From Mucilaginibacter agri (GTDB taxonomy: Bacteria; Bacteroidota; Bacteroidia; Sphingobacteriales; Sphingobacteriaceae): DNA of 64,000 nucleotides. The position numbers and the translations under genes were made by a program. A model generated the notes under the pieces. It ran no database searches and had not been told where the DNA came from. It was given only the letters and a program-made list of their open reading frames with translations. The stretch covers positions 620,001 to 684,000 of the forward strand of contig NZ_WWEO01000043.1 of assembly GCF_009928685.1 (NCBI RefSeq), given 5' to 3'. Positions 17,278-26,296 of the stretch are shown in pieces. How positions within the stretch are numbered: the first letter of the stretch is position 1; each line of letters starts with the position of its first letter.

Positions 17278-17618
17278 ATATCTTTTGTTAAGTTTCAAAT
17301 TCTGTACACAGGCGTTAATATTATCCAGCTATGCCATAGCATGCAGTAATGATTGCGGATGAATGATTATTAGGATCTGTAATAAGTAAAAGAGGATATA
17401 TAAAGGGCAATAAGGTTTTGGTGTTTTTTCATGGTTGAGGTATTAATTAAAAATTAAAACTTCAGCATTTATGTAGCAATTTATTAAATTGCTGAGTGTT
17501 AATTTCTTATAACGAAACTCATGAACGCGTAATGTGTAATTGTGTGTAGGGGAGAATTTGAGCCTATGGTAGATATTGTCACCGCCCATAATTTAGATTT
17601 TTCCTACATTTACGTTAT
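17278..17618. promoter_or_regulatory. Gene-free stretch with a perfect palindrome
   Basis: AT-rich region between divergent genes. AGCAATTTA-T-TAAATTGCT at 17475-17493 is a perfect 9-1-9 palindrome, with outer CAGCA / TGCTG arms. It lies about 126 bases before the Crp-like gene and about 200 bases before the lipoprotein pair, so an operator for either is possible. Confidence 0.45.
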
Positions 17619-18197
17619 ATGTTTGCCGAATTTGAGAGGTTTATAAGAGAGCAGGCGTCGGTAACAGACGAGGACATCCAATTGATGCGCGCTAATGCGG
17701 TTGAGCGGACTTTGCGTCGTAAAGACTTACTGTTGCAGGCGGGCGACGTTTGTCGCTATAAAACATTTATTTCCAAAGGCTTTTTGCGCACTTACCGCAC
17801 CACCGACGATGGCAGCGAACATATTATGCAGTTTTCGCCCGAGAACAGCTGGACTACCGATGGTGAGAGCTACGAAAATGGTACGCCTTCGTTTTATAAC
17901 ATAGAGGCGCTGGAATCCAGCGAAGTAGTAATGTGGACCCGCAAAGATTTCAATTCGCTGTTTGAGCAAATCCCGCAGTTGAAGGCGTATTCGGATAAAC
18001 TAATATTTAGTAACCTTGCGCGCACCCGCCAACGGGTTTTTACCGCCATAAGTGCAACTGCCGAAGAAAAATACGACGAGTTTATCCAACTATATCCCGG
18101 TATCATTAACCGTGTGCCCTTGCACATGGTAGCCTCTTTTCTCGGTGTATCGCGCGAAACCCTGAGCCGTATCCGCCACGCACAGGTACGATCGTAA
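17619..18197 (+). CDS. Crp/Fnr-family transcription regulator
   Basis: A 192-residue protein. An N-terminal cyclic-nucleotide-binding-like beta-roll (about 20-120; KDLLLQAGDVCRYKTFISKGFLRTY) is followed by a C-terminal helix-turn-helix (NRVPLHMVASFLGVSRETLSRIR). It has neither the Fnr Cys cluster nor the phosphate-binding Arg-Ser of true cAMP binders, so the signal is unknown. The start codon is preceded by TACATTTA six bases upstream, a near match to the -7 element. It lies 95 bases before the SDR gene on the same strand and could regulate it. Confidence 0.88.
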   Translation: MFAEFERFIREQASVTDEDIQLMRANAVERTLRRKDLLLQAGDVCRYKTFISKGFLRTYRTTDDGSEHIMQFSPENSWTTDGESYENGTPSFYNIEALESSEVVMWTRKDFNSLFEQIPQLKAYSDKLIFSNLARTRQRVFTAISATAEEKYDEFIQLYPGIINRVPLHMVASFLGVSRETLSRIRHAQVRS

Positions 18198-18292
18198 TTT
18201 AAAACGGTGATCTATGTCCTCGTTTTTAGGTGAAACCTTGATCAATTTTGTATTGTTTAAAAAGATCAATCTGTTTACCAAAAAATTAAAAC

Positions 18293-19189
18293 ATGCGTGT
18301 ATTTGTTACCGGGGCTACCGGTTTTATCGGTTCGGCCATTGTTAAAGAATTAATTGCGGCAGGCCACACCGTACTTGGCCTTACCCGCTCTGAGGAAGGC
18401 GCTAAGGCTCTCGAGGCTGCAGGTGCAGAAGTGCATCACGGCACCCTGCAAGATCTGGAAAGTCTGCGTAGCGGAGCCGCCGCCTGTGATGGCGTTATCC
18501 ACACAGCTTTCATCCACGACTTCTCTAAATTTCAGGAAAACTGCGATACTGATAGGGGTGTTATTGCTGCCCTTGCATCGGCATTAGAGGGTACTAATCG
18601 TCCGCTGATTGTTACCTCGGGCACCGGCTTGGGCGCTTATGCCCCGGGCGAAGTTGCGGTGGAAGATAATGTAGCTACCTCAAAAACTACCCATCATCCG
18701 CGCGTTGCTTCTGAAGAAGCTGCTGCTTTAGCCGCTGCAAAAGGTGTAAATGTATCCATTATGCGTTTGCCGCCATCCGTGCACGATAAAGGCGATCATG
18801 GTTTTGTGCCGATGTTAATAGGTATCGCACGCGATAAAGGTTCGTCAGCTTATGTAAATGAGGGCGCTGGCCGCTGGCCGGCTGTGCATCGTTTAGATGC
18901 CGCCCATTTGTATCGGTTGGTGTTAGAGAAAGGCGTTTCTGGCACCTACCATGCTGTAGGCGACACGGGTGTACCAACCCGCCAAATAGCCGAAGTGATT
19001 GGCAAGCACTTGAACCTACCTGTAAAAAGCGTAACGCCCGAAGAAGCCGCTACTCATTTTGGTTGGTTCTCTGGTTTCTTTGCGTCTGATGTTCCGGCTT
19101 CGGCTAAGTTAACTTCTGAGCGCACTGGTTGGCAGCCAACCCATATCGGGTTGCTTGAAGACATGGAAAGCAATTATTTCGAAAGTTAA
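18293..19189 (+). CDS. NAD-dependent epimerase/dehydratase-like SDR protein
   Basis: A 298-residue extended/atypical short-chain dehydrogenase. The Rossmann motif TGATGFIGSAIVKELIAAGH starts the protein, giving an NAD(P)-binding fold. The usual YxxxK is absent: the equivalent region reads HHPRVASEEAAALAA. Such proteins belong to the atypical SDR group, whose enzymes include NAD(P)H-binding reductases and non-catalytic members. It follows the Crp-like regulator. Confidence 0.85.
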   Translation: MRVFVTGATGFIGSAIVKELIAAGHTVLGLTRSEEGAKALEAAGAEVHHGTLQDLESLRSGAAACDGVIHTAFIHDFSKFQENCDTDRGVIAALASALEGTNRPLIVTSGTGLGAYAPGEVAVEDNVATSKTTHHPRVASEEAAALAAAKGVNVSIMRLPPSVHDKGDHGFVPMLIGIARDKGSSAYVNEGAGRWPAVHRLDAAHLYRLVLEKGVSGTYHAVGDTGVPTRQIAEVIGKHLNLPVKSVTPEEAATHFGWFSGFFASDVPASAKLTSERTGWQPTHIGLLEDMESNYFES

Positions 19190-19222
19190 TGAACACATCG
19201 CTAGCGGAGCGTTTACCAAAAT

Positions 19223-19344
19223 AATTTGTCATTTCGAAGAAGGTACGACTGAGAAATCTTCTGCTGTTTGTAGGTACGCAATAAGGCTGTACTGGTTATT
19301 AATAACGCAGAAGATTTCTCCTTTCGTCGAAATGACAATTTTGT
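19223..19344. repeat. Long palindromic repeat between convergent genes
   Basis: The left arm (19223-19265: TTTGTCATTTCGA...GAGAAATCTTCTGC) pairs with the right arm (19305-19344: GCAGAAGATTTCTC...TCGAAATGACAA). The loop is about 40 bases. It may act as a two-way terminator for the SDR and YcaQ-like genes. Confidence 0.75.
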
Positions 19345-19355
19345 TTATTTGTTGC

Positions 19356-20552
19356 TCACGAAAGCGCCTTTGAGATAGCTTTTAAATACTTCTCGTTGTT
19401 AGATTTAGTGATCATTACATCCCTGCATTGATTAAACTGAACGAAGTTTTTCAACGCTTCCACAAGTTTATCCAGCATCGGTTTATCGAGTTTTACATCT
19501 TCGAAGTGCAGGTTATGGACGATCAGTTGCTTCTGTTTACGGTCGGCTTTGGCATCCATGCGGGTAATAAAGGTGTCTCCAATTATTATAGGCAGACAGA
19601 AATAACCGTACTTGCGTTTGGGGGCTGGTACAAAACATTCTACCTGGTAGTCGAAATCGAAGAAATCTTTCAGCCGGTGCCGAAAAACGTTCAGCACATC
19701 AAAGGGCGAAAGTATAAAAGCATCGCCCGATAGCGTGATCTCCTTATTCTGATAAGCAGGCAGCATATAAAGCGGCGCGGTTTTGAAACCCTCTATGGCA
19801 ACTGGCAAAACCTCGCCTTCATCCACCATCTTTTGGAGTTCCTTTTTTACCAGATTGCCTTTTACAAAGCGTGCACGCCACGCAAGTTCCTTAACGTAGC
19901 CAATGCCTAATCCCTGCAGATTGCGACGGATCACATGCCGGGCAAATTCCTCAGGCGTAGGCATGGTGGTGTCCGTATCAACAGGGAGTATGTTTAGAGG
20001 GGTATCGTAAAGTTTCTTAAAATCCTGTTTCCGGGTGATCATCAGTTTGCCGTCGAGGTACAGGCGTTCGAGGGCAACTTTGGCCGGTCGCCAATCCCAC
20101 CAACCGGAGCTTGCTTCCTGCCGGTCGTTTTCGAAATCTGTTACCATCAAAGGGCCTTCGCGTTCAACCCGGTCCAGCACTTCGGCCATTAACCGTTTTT
20201 CGGCCGGGGTAACGGGTTTGCGGTTATTGGCAAAGCTTTCTTTCAATGGTAACGAAAATCTAAAGTCGTGCATGGGTATAAAGCCCGAATCGGAGGTGAA
20301 AAACTCAAAGATCCGACCTTCGGCTTGCAGGTCAGAAAGCCATTCGTGCTGATAATCAGGAACGCGTGCTGCAATGCTATGGTGGTGCGCACGCTCAACA
20401 ATGTAGTTGGTATCCAGTTGTACGTAGCCCAGGTGATCTATTAGTTTGTAAACCGCGTCAGGGCCTGTTCCAAACTGTGCCCGCTCGGCCAGTCCGGCGG
20501 CATGCAGTATAATCTTACGGGCTTGTGCTTTGCTAATGATAACCGGTTCCAT
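19356..20552 (-). CDS. YcaQ/AlkZ-like winged-helix DNA glycosylase family protein
   Basis: A 398-residue protein. The start at 20552 (MEPVIISKAQARKIILHA) matches the family start. The N-terminal region has YVQLDTNYIVERAHHHSIAAR, where QLD corresponds to the QxD/QxQ catalytic motif of the interstrand-crosslink glycosylases YcaQ and AlkZ. Later segments GWWDWRPAKVALERLYLDGKL and LSPFDVLNVFRHRLKDFFDFDYQ are family hallmarks of three winged-helix domains. It probably removes bulky or crosslinked bases from DNA. It faces the SDR gene across a palindromic repeat. Confidence 0.88.
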   Translation of the reverse strand: MEPVIISKAQARKIILHAAGLAERAQFGTGPDAVYKLIDHLGYVQLDTNYIVERAHHHSIAARVPDYQHEWLSDLQAEGRIFEFFTSDSGFIPMHDFRFSLPLKESFANNRKPVTPAEKRLMAEVLDRVEREGPLMVTDFENDRQEASSGWWDWRPAKVALERLYLDGKLMITRKQDFKKLYDTPLNILPVDTDTTMPTPEEFARHVIRRNLQGLGIGYVKELAWRARFVKGNLVKKELQKMVDEGEVLPVAIEGFKTAPLYMLPAYQNKEITLSGDAFILSPFDVLNVFRHRLKDFFDFDYQVECFVPAPKRKYGYFCLPIIIGDTFITRMDAKADRKQKQLIVHNLHFEDVKLDKPMLDKLVEALKNFVQFNQCRDVMITKSNNEKYLKAISKALS

Positions 20553-20630
20553 AGATGAAAACAAAATAAACAAATATTTTGGAACGGTCTTTTGCTTTCA
20601 ACCCATCAAAAAAAGCATCTTTGCAAATAA

Positions 20631-21086
20631 ATGCGCATGAATAAAATTATTGCTTCGTGGTTTGGTGTTGGTTATATAAAAGGTGGGGGCACTGTAGCTG
20701 CCATTATCACGTGCGTATTGCTTTACTTTTTCTGGTTAACCGGTGTTGGGCAAGGCCATTGGCCATTGGTGATAATAACCATAACCATTACGCTTATCGG
20801 TATCTATGTAGGTAATCGGGTAGAGCCTGCATGGGGTAAAGACAGCTACCGGGTTGTTATAGACGAGGTTGCCGGTATGCTGGTTACCATGCTTTTTATC
20901 CCTCACAATAATTACCTGTTGCTAGGCGGCTTGGTACTGTTCCGCTTTTTTGATATGGTTAAGCCCCTATTTATCCGTCGGCTCGAAGCCTTACCTCGTG
21001 GTACAGGTGTAATGATGGACGACATAGTAGCTGGGGTGTACTCCAATATTGTGCTGCAGGTGGTGGTTTATTTCTTTGTGAAATAG
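20631..21086 (+). CDS. pgpA: Phosphatidylglycerophosphatase A
   Basis: A 151-residue membrane phosphatase that removes the phosphate of phosphatidylglycerophosphate in phosphatidylglycerol synthesis. Family features are SWFGVGYIKGGGTVAA near the N-terminus, RVVIDEVAGMLV with the conserved acidic pair, and the late MMDDIVAGVYSNIVLQ. There are about four membrane segments. The start could be ATG 20631 or ATG 20637. CATCTTTG, a near -7 element, ends seven bases before the first, so the leader is very short. It is convergent with the porin gene. Confidence 0.93.
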   Translation: MRMNKIIASWFGVGYIKGGGTVAAIITCVLLYFFWLTGVGQGHWPLVIITITITLIGIYVGNRVEPAWGKDSYRVVIDEVAGMLVTMLFIPHNNYLLLGGLVLFRFFDMVKPLFIRRLEALPRGTGVMMDDIVAGVYSNIVLQVVVYFFVK

Positions 21087-21093
21087 CCGATGT

Positions 21094-22362
21094 TTAATAA
21101 ACCCACTGTAACCTGCAAATAATGCTGTTGGTGGTTCCGTTGTTAAGATTGTTTTTATCGAGGTTGCTAAAGCCGTAACCCACAGATAAGCGCCAGTATT
21201 GGGTGGCCCACCAGTTAAGCCCTTCGTATAGTTTTAACATTTTACCGCCGTCTATATCGTACGAGTCGAAATCGAGGTTAGATACCCGGCTAACAATTTC
21301 CCAGGCTCCGCCTTTGCCGTGAGGCTTAACCCTGCGGGCGTATGCTGCTTTTTTATCGTAAGGCCTTGTTTCGCCGCTTAGTACCCAGCTACCTTCAATA
21401 TAAAACCCGTCGAAGTGTTTGTTTGGCCCGGGAGTGTTGGCATTGGTAAAAACGTATTCGCCCAGCAGGGAGAAATTGTTGTAATTCATCAATTCTTCAA
21501 AGCCGAAACTCAGGGCATTCTTGGCGGTAAAATCTTTAGTGTCGATATAGTTTGAGCTTACATTAGATTCATCTTTACCCTTAAAACGCAAAACGCCATT
21601 TTGTGCTTCGAGGTATCGCATACTGGCTGCCAGGTGTATAAAATGATGGCCATCTTCTTTGTAAATCGGCAAGCCAGTTACCCTTGCCGTAACGGTATTT
21701 ACGCCCTCAGCAAAAGAAGTCCCAGAGGTGATGAAATTATTGAAGTAACCTGCAGAAAAGGTCATACGGTCATTAAAAGCAGGTTTGTTCCAGCGCACCC
21801 CCGTGTTTCTGGAGGCAAAGAAAGGACTAAGCATACGCTCGGTTTGCGGTAGGTTGGCAGCATCGCCCACCATTTCGTAAACAAAGGTTTCTTTAAGCTT
21901 ACCTACCGAAAAGCTACCGAGTTTCCCTGCCGGGATGGTAAACATCAGGTCAGTAAAGCCAAATGGATGTACACCTTCGTCACGGTCGAACCCCTTATAT
22001 TCAATACTAATTAAATATTGCCAGGGCTGTTTAAAAAAGATCTTTCCTCGCGCCATTAAACGCACACTACGGAGGTCAAACTGGCTTTTTTGTTTGTCTA
22101 CCTGCGCTTTGCTTGTCGAGTCTTGAAAAAAGCCCGTGTAATCTAAAAGGAATACCCCGCCCAATTGCATCGAGAAAAGCTTATTACTAAAGCTGGTCCA
22201 GCTTATTTTCTTTTTAGTGTCGGGTATAATGTACCTTTTGCCGGTATCTGCCAACAATTTTGTCTCAGACGAGTCTACCAGGTTAGTGTTCTGGGCATGT
22301 ACCTTTGGTACCAACAGAACGCTCAACAACAGTAAAAAAAGAAGGGGCAGCTTTACTCTCAT
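21094..22362 (-). CDS. OprO/OprP-type porin
   Basis: Outer-membrane porin of 422 residues. The start at 22362 (MRVKLPLLFLLLLSVLLV) gives a clear signal peptide ending in VHAQ. The body has the phosphate-selective porin pattern: FDLRSVRLMARGKIFFKQPW, FVYEMVGDAANLPQTERMLSPFFASRNTGVRW and a C-terminal strand ending ICRLQWVY, with an aromatic last residue. The true selectivity is unknown; many Bacteroidota members are general anion or phosphate porins. It lies 99 bases downstream of the sigma-54 activator on the same strand. The PiT phosphate transporter is 25 kb away and not obviously linked. Confidence 0.88.
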   Translation of the reverse strand: MRVKLPLLFLLLLSVLLVPKVHAQNTNLVDSSETKLLADTGKRYIIPDTKKKISWTSFSNKLFSMQLGGVFLLDYTGFFQDSTSKAQVDKQKSQFDLRSVRLMARGKIFFKQPWQYLISIEYKGFDRDEGVHPFGFTDLMFTIPAGKLGSFSVGKLKETFVYEMVGDAANLPQTERMLSPFFASRNTGVRWNKPAFNDRMTFSAGYFNNFITSGTSFAEGVNTVTARVTGLPIYKEDGHHFIHLAASMRYLEAQNGVLRFKGKDESNVSSNYIDTKDFTAKNALSFGFEELMNYNNFSLLGEYVFTNANTPGPNKHFDGFYIEGSWVLSGETRPYDKKAAYARRVKPHGKGGAWEIVSRVSNLDFDSYDIDGGKMLKLYEGLNWWATQYWRLSVGYGFSNLDKNNLNNGTTNSIICRLQWVY

Positions 22363-22461
22363 TATTATAAACGCTATGAATTTCTCGGTATACAATAATA
22401 AGCCGTAATTATCAGGAGATTAAATTAGCCTTGTTGCAGTTTAAAATATGGAACATTGTGG

Positions 22462-23607
22462 TTAAATATCCTTTCCAATACCCAGTTTCTTCATTTTAGA
22501 AAATAGGGTACTGGCCGGTACTCCCAGCAGTTGCGCTGCACCCATGTGGCCGCCTATGCGGCCATCGCAATGTTTAATTATTGTGCTAATATGATCGCGC
22601 TCGCTTTCGTCGAGGGTTTTAAAGTGAGTAGTAACGACCGGCGCGGCTTGATGTGTTGTTTGTTTTGGAGAGGGAAGATATATTTTATCCAGCGTGTTGC
22701 CGGGGCACAATATGACGCTTCTCTCTATCTGATGCTCCAATTCACGAATATTGCCGGGCCAGTTATGGCTTGCCAGCTCGTGCAGTGCGCTGTTGCAAAT
22801 GGCATCTATCCGTTTCCCGCTTTTTTGGGCAAACCGCCTGATGAATGCCGACACGAGTAACAGCATGTCCTGCTTTCTTTCCCTTAAAGCAGGCAAACTA
22901 ATGGGAAATATATTGAGCCGATAGTATAGGTCTTGCCGGAAACGACCCGCTTCTGCTTCTTTTGAAAGATCGCGGTTGGTGGCCGCAATTATCCTCACAT
23001 TAACTTTAATAGTGCTTTTTCCGCCTATTCGCTCTATTTCGCGCTCTTGTAAGGCTCTCAATAATTTAACTTGTAACTCAAGTGGCATTTCGCCTATCTC
23101 ATCCAAAAAAAGCGTGCTGTTATCAGCCATTTCAAACTTGCCTATTCGCCGGTCTATTGCGCCCGTAAAACTGCCTCGTTCGTGGCCGAATAGTTCGCTT
23201 TCAATTAGAGTAGGGGGAAGAGCCGCGCAGTTAACTTTAATCATCTGCTTGTTTTTACGCGGCGAATTATGATGTATAGCATTGGCAATCAACTCTTTTC
23301 CGGTACCGGTTTCGCCCAATAATAGTACTGTACAGTTGGTGGCAGAAACTTTGTCTATTAAATCATAGACGCTTTTTAGAGCCGGGCTTGTGCCAATTAT
23401 GCCTGGATATTTAAGGGTGCTCTCGCAACCGGAAGACTGGAATATTAGCGCTGTGCTACCGCGTTGACTGTGTGATTGCTGATGATCAGTATCTACAATA
23501 CTTTTCCGAATAGAATCAAAATCGATGTAGCGGTGCAAGGATGTTGCGTGCCAGCCGGCAGTTTCCTTTACCTGGTGCTCAATGGTTGGGAGGTAATCGT
23601 TACACAT
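22462..23607 (-). CDS. Sigma-54-dependent activator without receiver domain
   Basis: A 381-residue enhancer-binding protein. Residues 1-70 match no known sensor domain and have two Cys (2 and 61). The AAA+ core runs from about 70 to 300: Walker A GETGTGKE (98-105), sigma-54 loop GSFTGA (145-150), Walker B LFLDE (166-170) and WPGNIREL (283-290). A Fis-type helix-turn-helix ends the protein (about 335-378, [21 protein letters not shown]). It hydrolyses ATP to open sigma-54 promoters. It is divergent from the TPR kinase gene and its AAA+ and HTH parts closely resemble those of the 26293 regulator. Confidence 0.92.
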   Translation of the reverse strand: MCNDYLPTIEHQVKETAGWHATSLHRYIDFDSIRKSIVDTDHQQSHSQRGSTALIFQSSGCESTLKYPGIIGTSPALKSVYDLIDKVSATNCTVLLLGETGTGKELIANAIHHNSPRKNKQMIKVNCAALPPTLIESELFGHERGSFTGAIDRRIGKFEMADNSTLFLDEIGEMPLELQVKLLRALQEREIERIGGKSTIKVNVRIIAATNRDLSKEAEAGRFRQDLYYRLNIFPISLPALRERKQDMLLLVSAFIRRFAQKSGKRIDAICNSALHELASHNWPGNIRELEHQIERSVILCPGNTLDKIYLPSPKQTTHQAAPVVTTHFKTLDESERDHISTIIKHCDGRIGGHMGAAQLLGVPASTLFSKMKKLGIGKDI

Positions 23608-24022
23608 ACGCTATTGATTTTTGGACGAAGTGATATAAAATGTTCGGGCTTTTATTAATGCCTGATATCAATAGGTATGCCTTGTGATAATTTGTTGATA
23701 ATTAAGATGTTGATGTTTTAGACAGTAGTGCTTGATAATGATATCTCTGCGAATCGCGATATTTCGTAATGCGTTGTGTTGGTATTTCGTAAAAAATGCA
23801 ATCGAATGCCATACGGCACGGGGCTTCAGTGCAGAAATAGTTTTACTGTGATATATTTGTTATTTTTAGGTCAGAATTTAAGATTGTGCTTTTGACAATT
23901 ATTTGTCGTGACCGAAACTAAATTCAAGGCCTTTCGCAATGGCGGCATCATATCTAAGATTAAGCATAAGCTGGCGATGTAGATATGGTAGAACGCTTCA
24001 GAATAATGCAATCACAAGAGCG
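23608..24022. promoter_or_regulatory. Divergent control region between sigma-54 activator and TPR kinase
   Basis: A 415-base gene-free stretch. It holds a direct repeat of ATTTCGTAA (about 23760 and 23787, 27 bases apart). I searched by eye for GG-N10-GC (-24/-12) on both strands and found none that is exact. An open frame from 23939 adds 28 improbable residues to the kinase and is not used. Confidence 0.35.
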
Positions 24023-26296
24023 ATGATGAACAAACTTAAAGTAATCATAGGGTTGATGCTGCTAACCATAGTCGTAAAGGCTCAGGTTATTAACCAGCGC
24101 TATGCCGATTCTTTATCGAGTTTATTAAGCAAACCGGCCGCAGATACCGACCGTATTAACACCCTTTTGCGACTGGCCAACTATAACAGCCACCTGCGCA
24201 ATGCTTCGGCGGAGCAACTTAAGATGGCCGCCACCTATATAGAAACAGCTCGACGGCTTAATGCTAAACTAAAAAAACCTGCGTATACTAATTTTGTCCT
24301 TTTTGCTCAATCGGGCCTTTATAAAGGCAGCGGTAATGCTACGGCGGGCAAAGCGCTTTTGAATAAAGTGATAGATTCCCTTAAAGCTGCGCATGATAAG
24401 GTATTGTTGGGGAAGGCCTATTTCGAGATGTCGGAGTATTATACCGGCGACTTTTTGCAGCACACCATGTTAGAGCGGATCCGGTATTTGCAACTGGCAA
24501 TAAGTGCTTTCGAGGGTACCAATTATTTAGTAGAACTGGCACGTTGTTACCGTTTTTTGGCCGATTTGCATCAGCTCACCAATGACGATGCCATTGCATT
24601 TAAGGAAGTGCGAACGGCTCTTAAATATTACAGCCAGGCCAATTTTAAAGAAATTCAGGGTGCTGTTGCCTTGCTCGGCAGGCTTTATTACGAAGAGGGC
24701 GACTACAAACAAGCACTCCATTACGAGCTTACGGCCCTTAAAATAGCTACCAATAGTACCCAGGATAATGTAAGGCTGATATGCCAGATCAATAATAACA
24801 TTGGTTTCACTTACCTCAAACTGAATGAAGGCGAAAAGTCGATACCCTATTTCACAGAAGCATTAAAAATTGCAGAAAGCGAAAAGGATAACGGCACTGT
24901 TTACCTGCTTGCTGCAAACATTGCAAGCGCTTACCTAAAGCTTAACCAGCCACAAAAAGCGCAGTACTTTTTTGAGGATATCAATAAGAAATATGCGCAC
25001 CCCACCGATCTGAAATATGAGGGTGGAGATTATGGAATAACCCAAACTTATCTGCGGATATTTATGGCGCTTAAGAAATACGATAGGGCAAAACATTACT
25101 GTGATAAACTAATACAAACTGCTAAAAACCCTAATATTAATTTATACACACTGAGTGGTTATTATGAGGCTATAGCCAGCTACTTTATCGAAACCGGAAA
25201 CTATGACGAGGCGCTGGGGTATTTAAAGAAAAATAAGGCGCTGGTAACGTCTGTAAAAGACTTTCCGGGTATGGCGCGTAACTATACTTTATGGTTTTCG
25301 TTAGATACCGCACGTAACAATTACCGCTCTGCCGTGAGTAATATCATTAGTGCTTCGCACATTAACGATTCACTGTTCAACGCAACCAAGAGCCGCCAGA
25401 TTGCCCTGTTGCAGGTAGAATATGAAACCGATAAAAAGGAAAGCCAGATCCGCTTTCTGAATCAAAATGCTGTTATAGAAAAAGCGAAATTAAAGCAAGC
25501 TGACCTGGTAAAAAATGTTACCGCAGGCGGCATTGTTCTGCTGCTAGTAATTGCCGGATTATTGTATAAACAAAACCGGCTGAGGCAAAAAAGCAACGAG
25601 ATTGTTACCCAAAAAAACGAGTTATTGCAAAGCCTGCTTACCGAAAAGGAGTGGCTGCTCAAAGAGATCCACCATCGTGTAAAAAACAATTTGCATACTG
25701 TTATCTGTTTGCTCGAATCGCAGGCAGCCTACCTCGAAGAGGATGCACTGCGGGCTATAGAAAGTAGCCAAAACCGCATTTATGCCATGTCGCTTATCCA
25801 TCAAAAGTTATACCAGTCTGATGATATCAAAACCATCAACATGGATACTTACCTTGCTGAGTTTACACAATACCTTTCGGACAGTTTTGGGTCGCCGGGC
25901 AATATTCGTATTTACCTTGCGGTAGAGAAAATAAAGCTATCTGTTGCGCAAGCTATTCCGCTTGGGCTTATCATTAATGAGGCAGTTACTAATGCGTTTA
26001 AATACGCTTTCCCCAAAAAGGCACAGGGTAGCATTACAATTGAGTTAAGGGAAACCGATAAGCATGTTGAAATGGTAATTGCCGATACTGGTATTGGGAT
26101 GAGTTATGGCACAAGTGGTTTGATATCTAACTCCCTGGGACTGGATTTGATGCGTGGTTTAACCATCGAACTCAACGGTGATATCCGGTTTGAAAACGAC
26201 GGTGGTACTAAAATAACCGTAACGTTTCCTTTAGAAACATTAATCGTTTCCAACGATGTGCAATTGCCCCAACACCTAAACCCTCTCGAAATATGA
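24023..26296 (+). CDS. TPR-repeat sensor histidine kinase (HisKA_2 type)
   Basis: A 757-residue kinase starting at 24023 or 24026 (MMNKLKVIIGLMLLTIVVKAQ, a signal peptide). Residues of about 40-470 are tetratricopeptide-like helical repeats (YKQALHYELTALKIA, GEKSIPYFTEALKIAE) in the periplasm. One membrane helix follows (about 492-512), then a coiled linker and the HisKA_2 box EIHHRVKNNLHTVICLLESQ with the phospho-acceptor His at about 551. The HATPase domain has INEAVTNAFKYAFP and ADTGIGMSYG. Its stop overlaps the sigma-54 response regulator by four bases (ATGA), so that is its partner. Periplasmic TPRs suggest it senses a protein or envelope state. Confidence 0.9.
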   Translation: MMNKLKVIIGLMLLTIVVKAQVINQRYADSLSSLLSKPAADTDRINTLLRLANYNSHLRNASAEQLKMAATYIETARRLNAKLKKPAYTNFVLFAQSGLYKGSGNATAGKALLNKVIDSLKAAHDKVLLGKAYFEMSEYYTGDFLQHTMLERIRYLQLAISAFEGTNYLVELARCYRFLADLHQLTNDDAIAFKEVRTALKYYSQANFKEIQGAVALLGRLYYEEGDYKQALHYELTALKIATNSTQDNVRLICQINNNIGFTYLKLNEGEKSIPYFTEALKIAESEKDNGTVYLLAANIASAYLKLNQPQKAQYFFEDINKKYAHPTDLKYEGGDYGITQTYLRIFMALKKYDRAKHYCDKLIQTAKNPNINLYTLSGYYEAIASYFIETGNYDEALGYLKKNKALVTSVKDFPGMARNYTLWFSLDTARNNYRSAVSNIISASHINDSLFNATKSRQIALLQVEYETDKKESQIRFLNQNAVIEKAKLKQADLVKNVTAGGIVLLLVIAGLLYKQNRLRQKSNEIVTQKNELLQSLLTEKEWLLKEIHHRVKNNLHTVICLLESQAAYLEEDALRAIESSQNRIYAMSLIHQKLYQSDDIKTINMDTYLAEFTQYLSDSFGSPGNIRIYLAVEKIKLSVAQAIPLGLIINEAVTNAFKYAFPKKAQGSITIELRETDKHVEMVIADTGIGMSYGTSGLISNSLGLDLMRGLTIELNGDIRFENDGGTKITVTFPLETLIVSNDVQLPQHLNPLEI

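Noticed and set aside
23939..24022. Longer start for the TPR kinase at 23939
   Set aside because: It would place 28 charged residues before the signal peptide.
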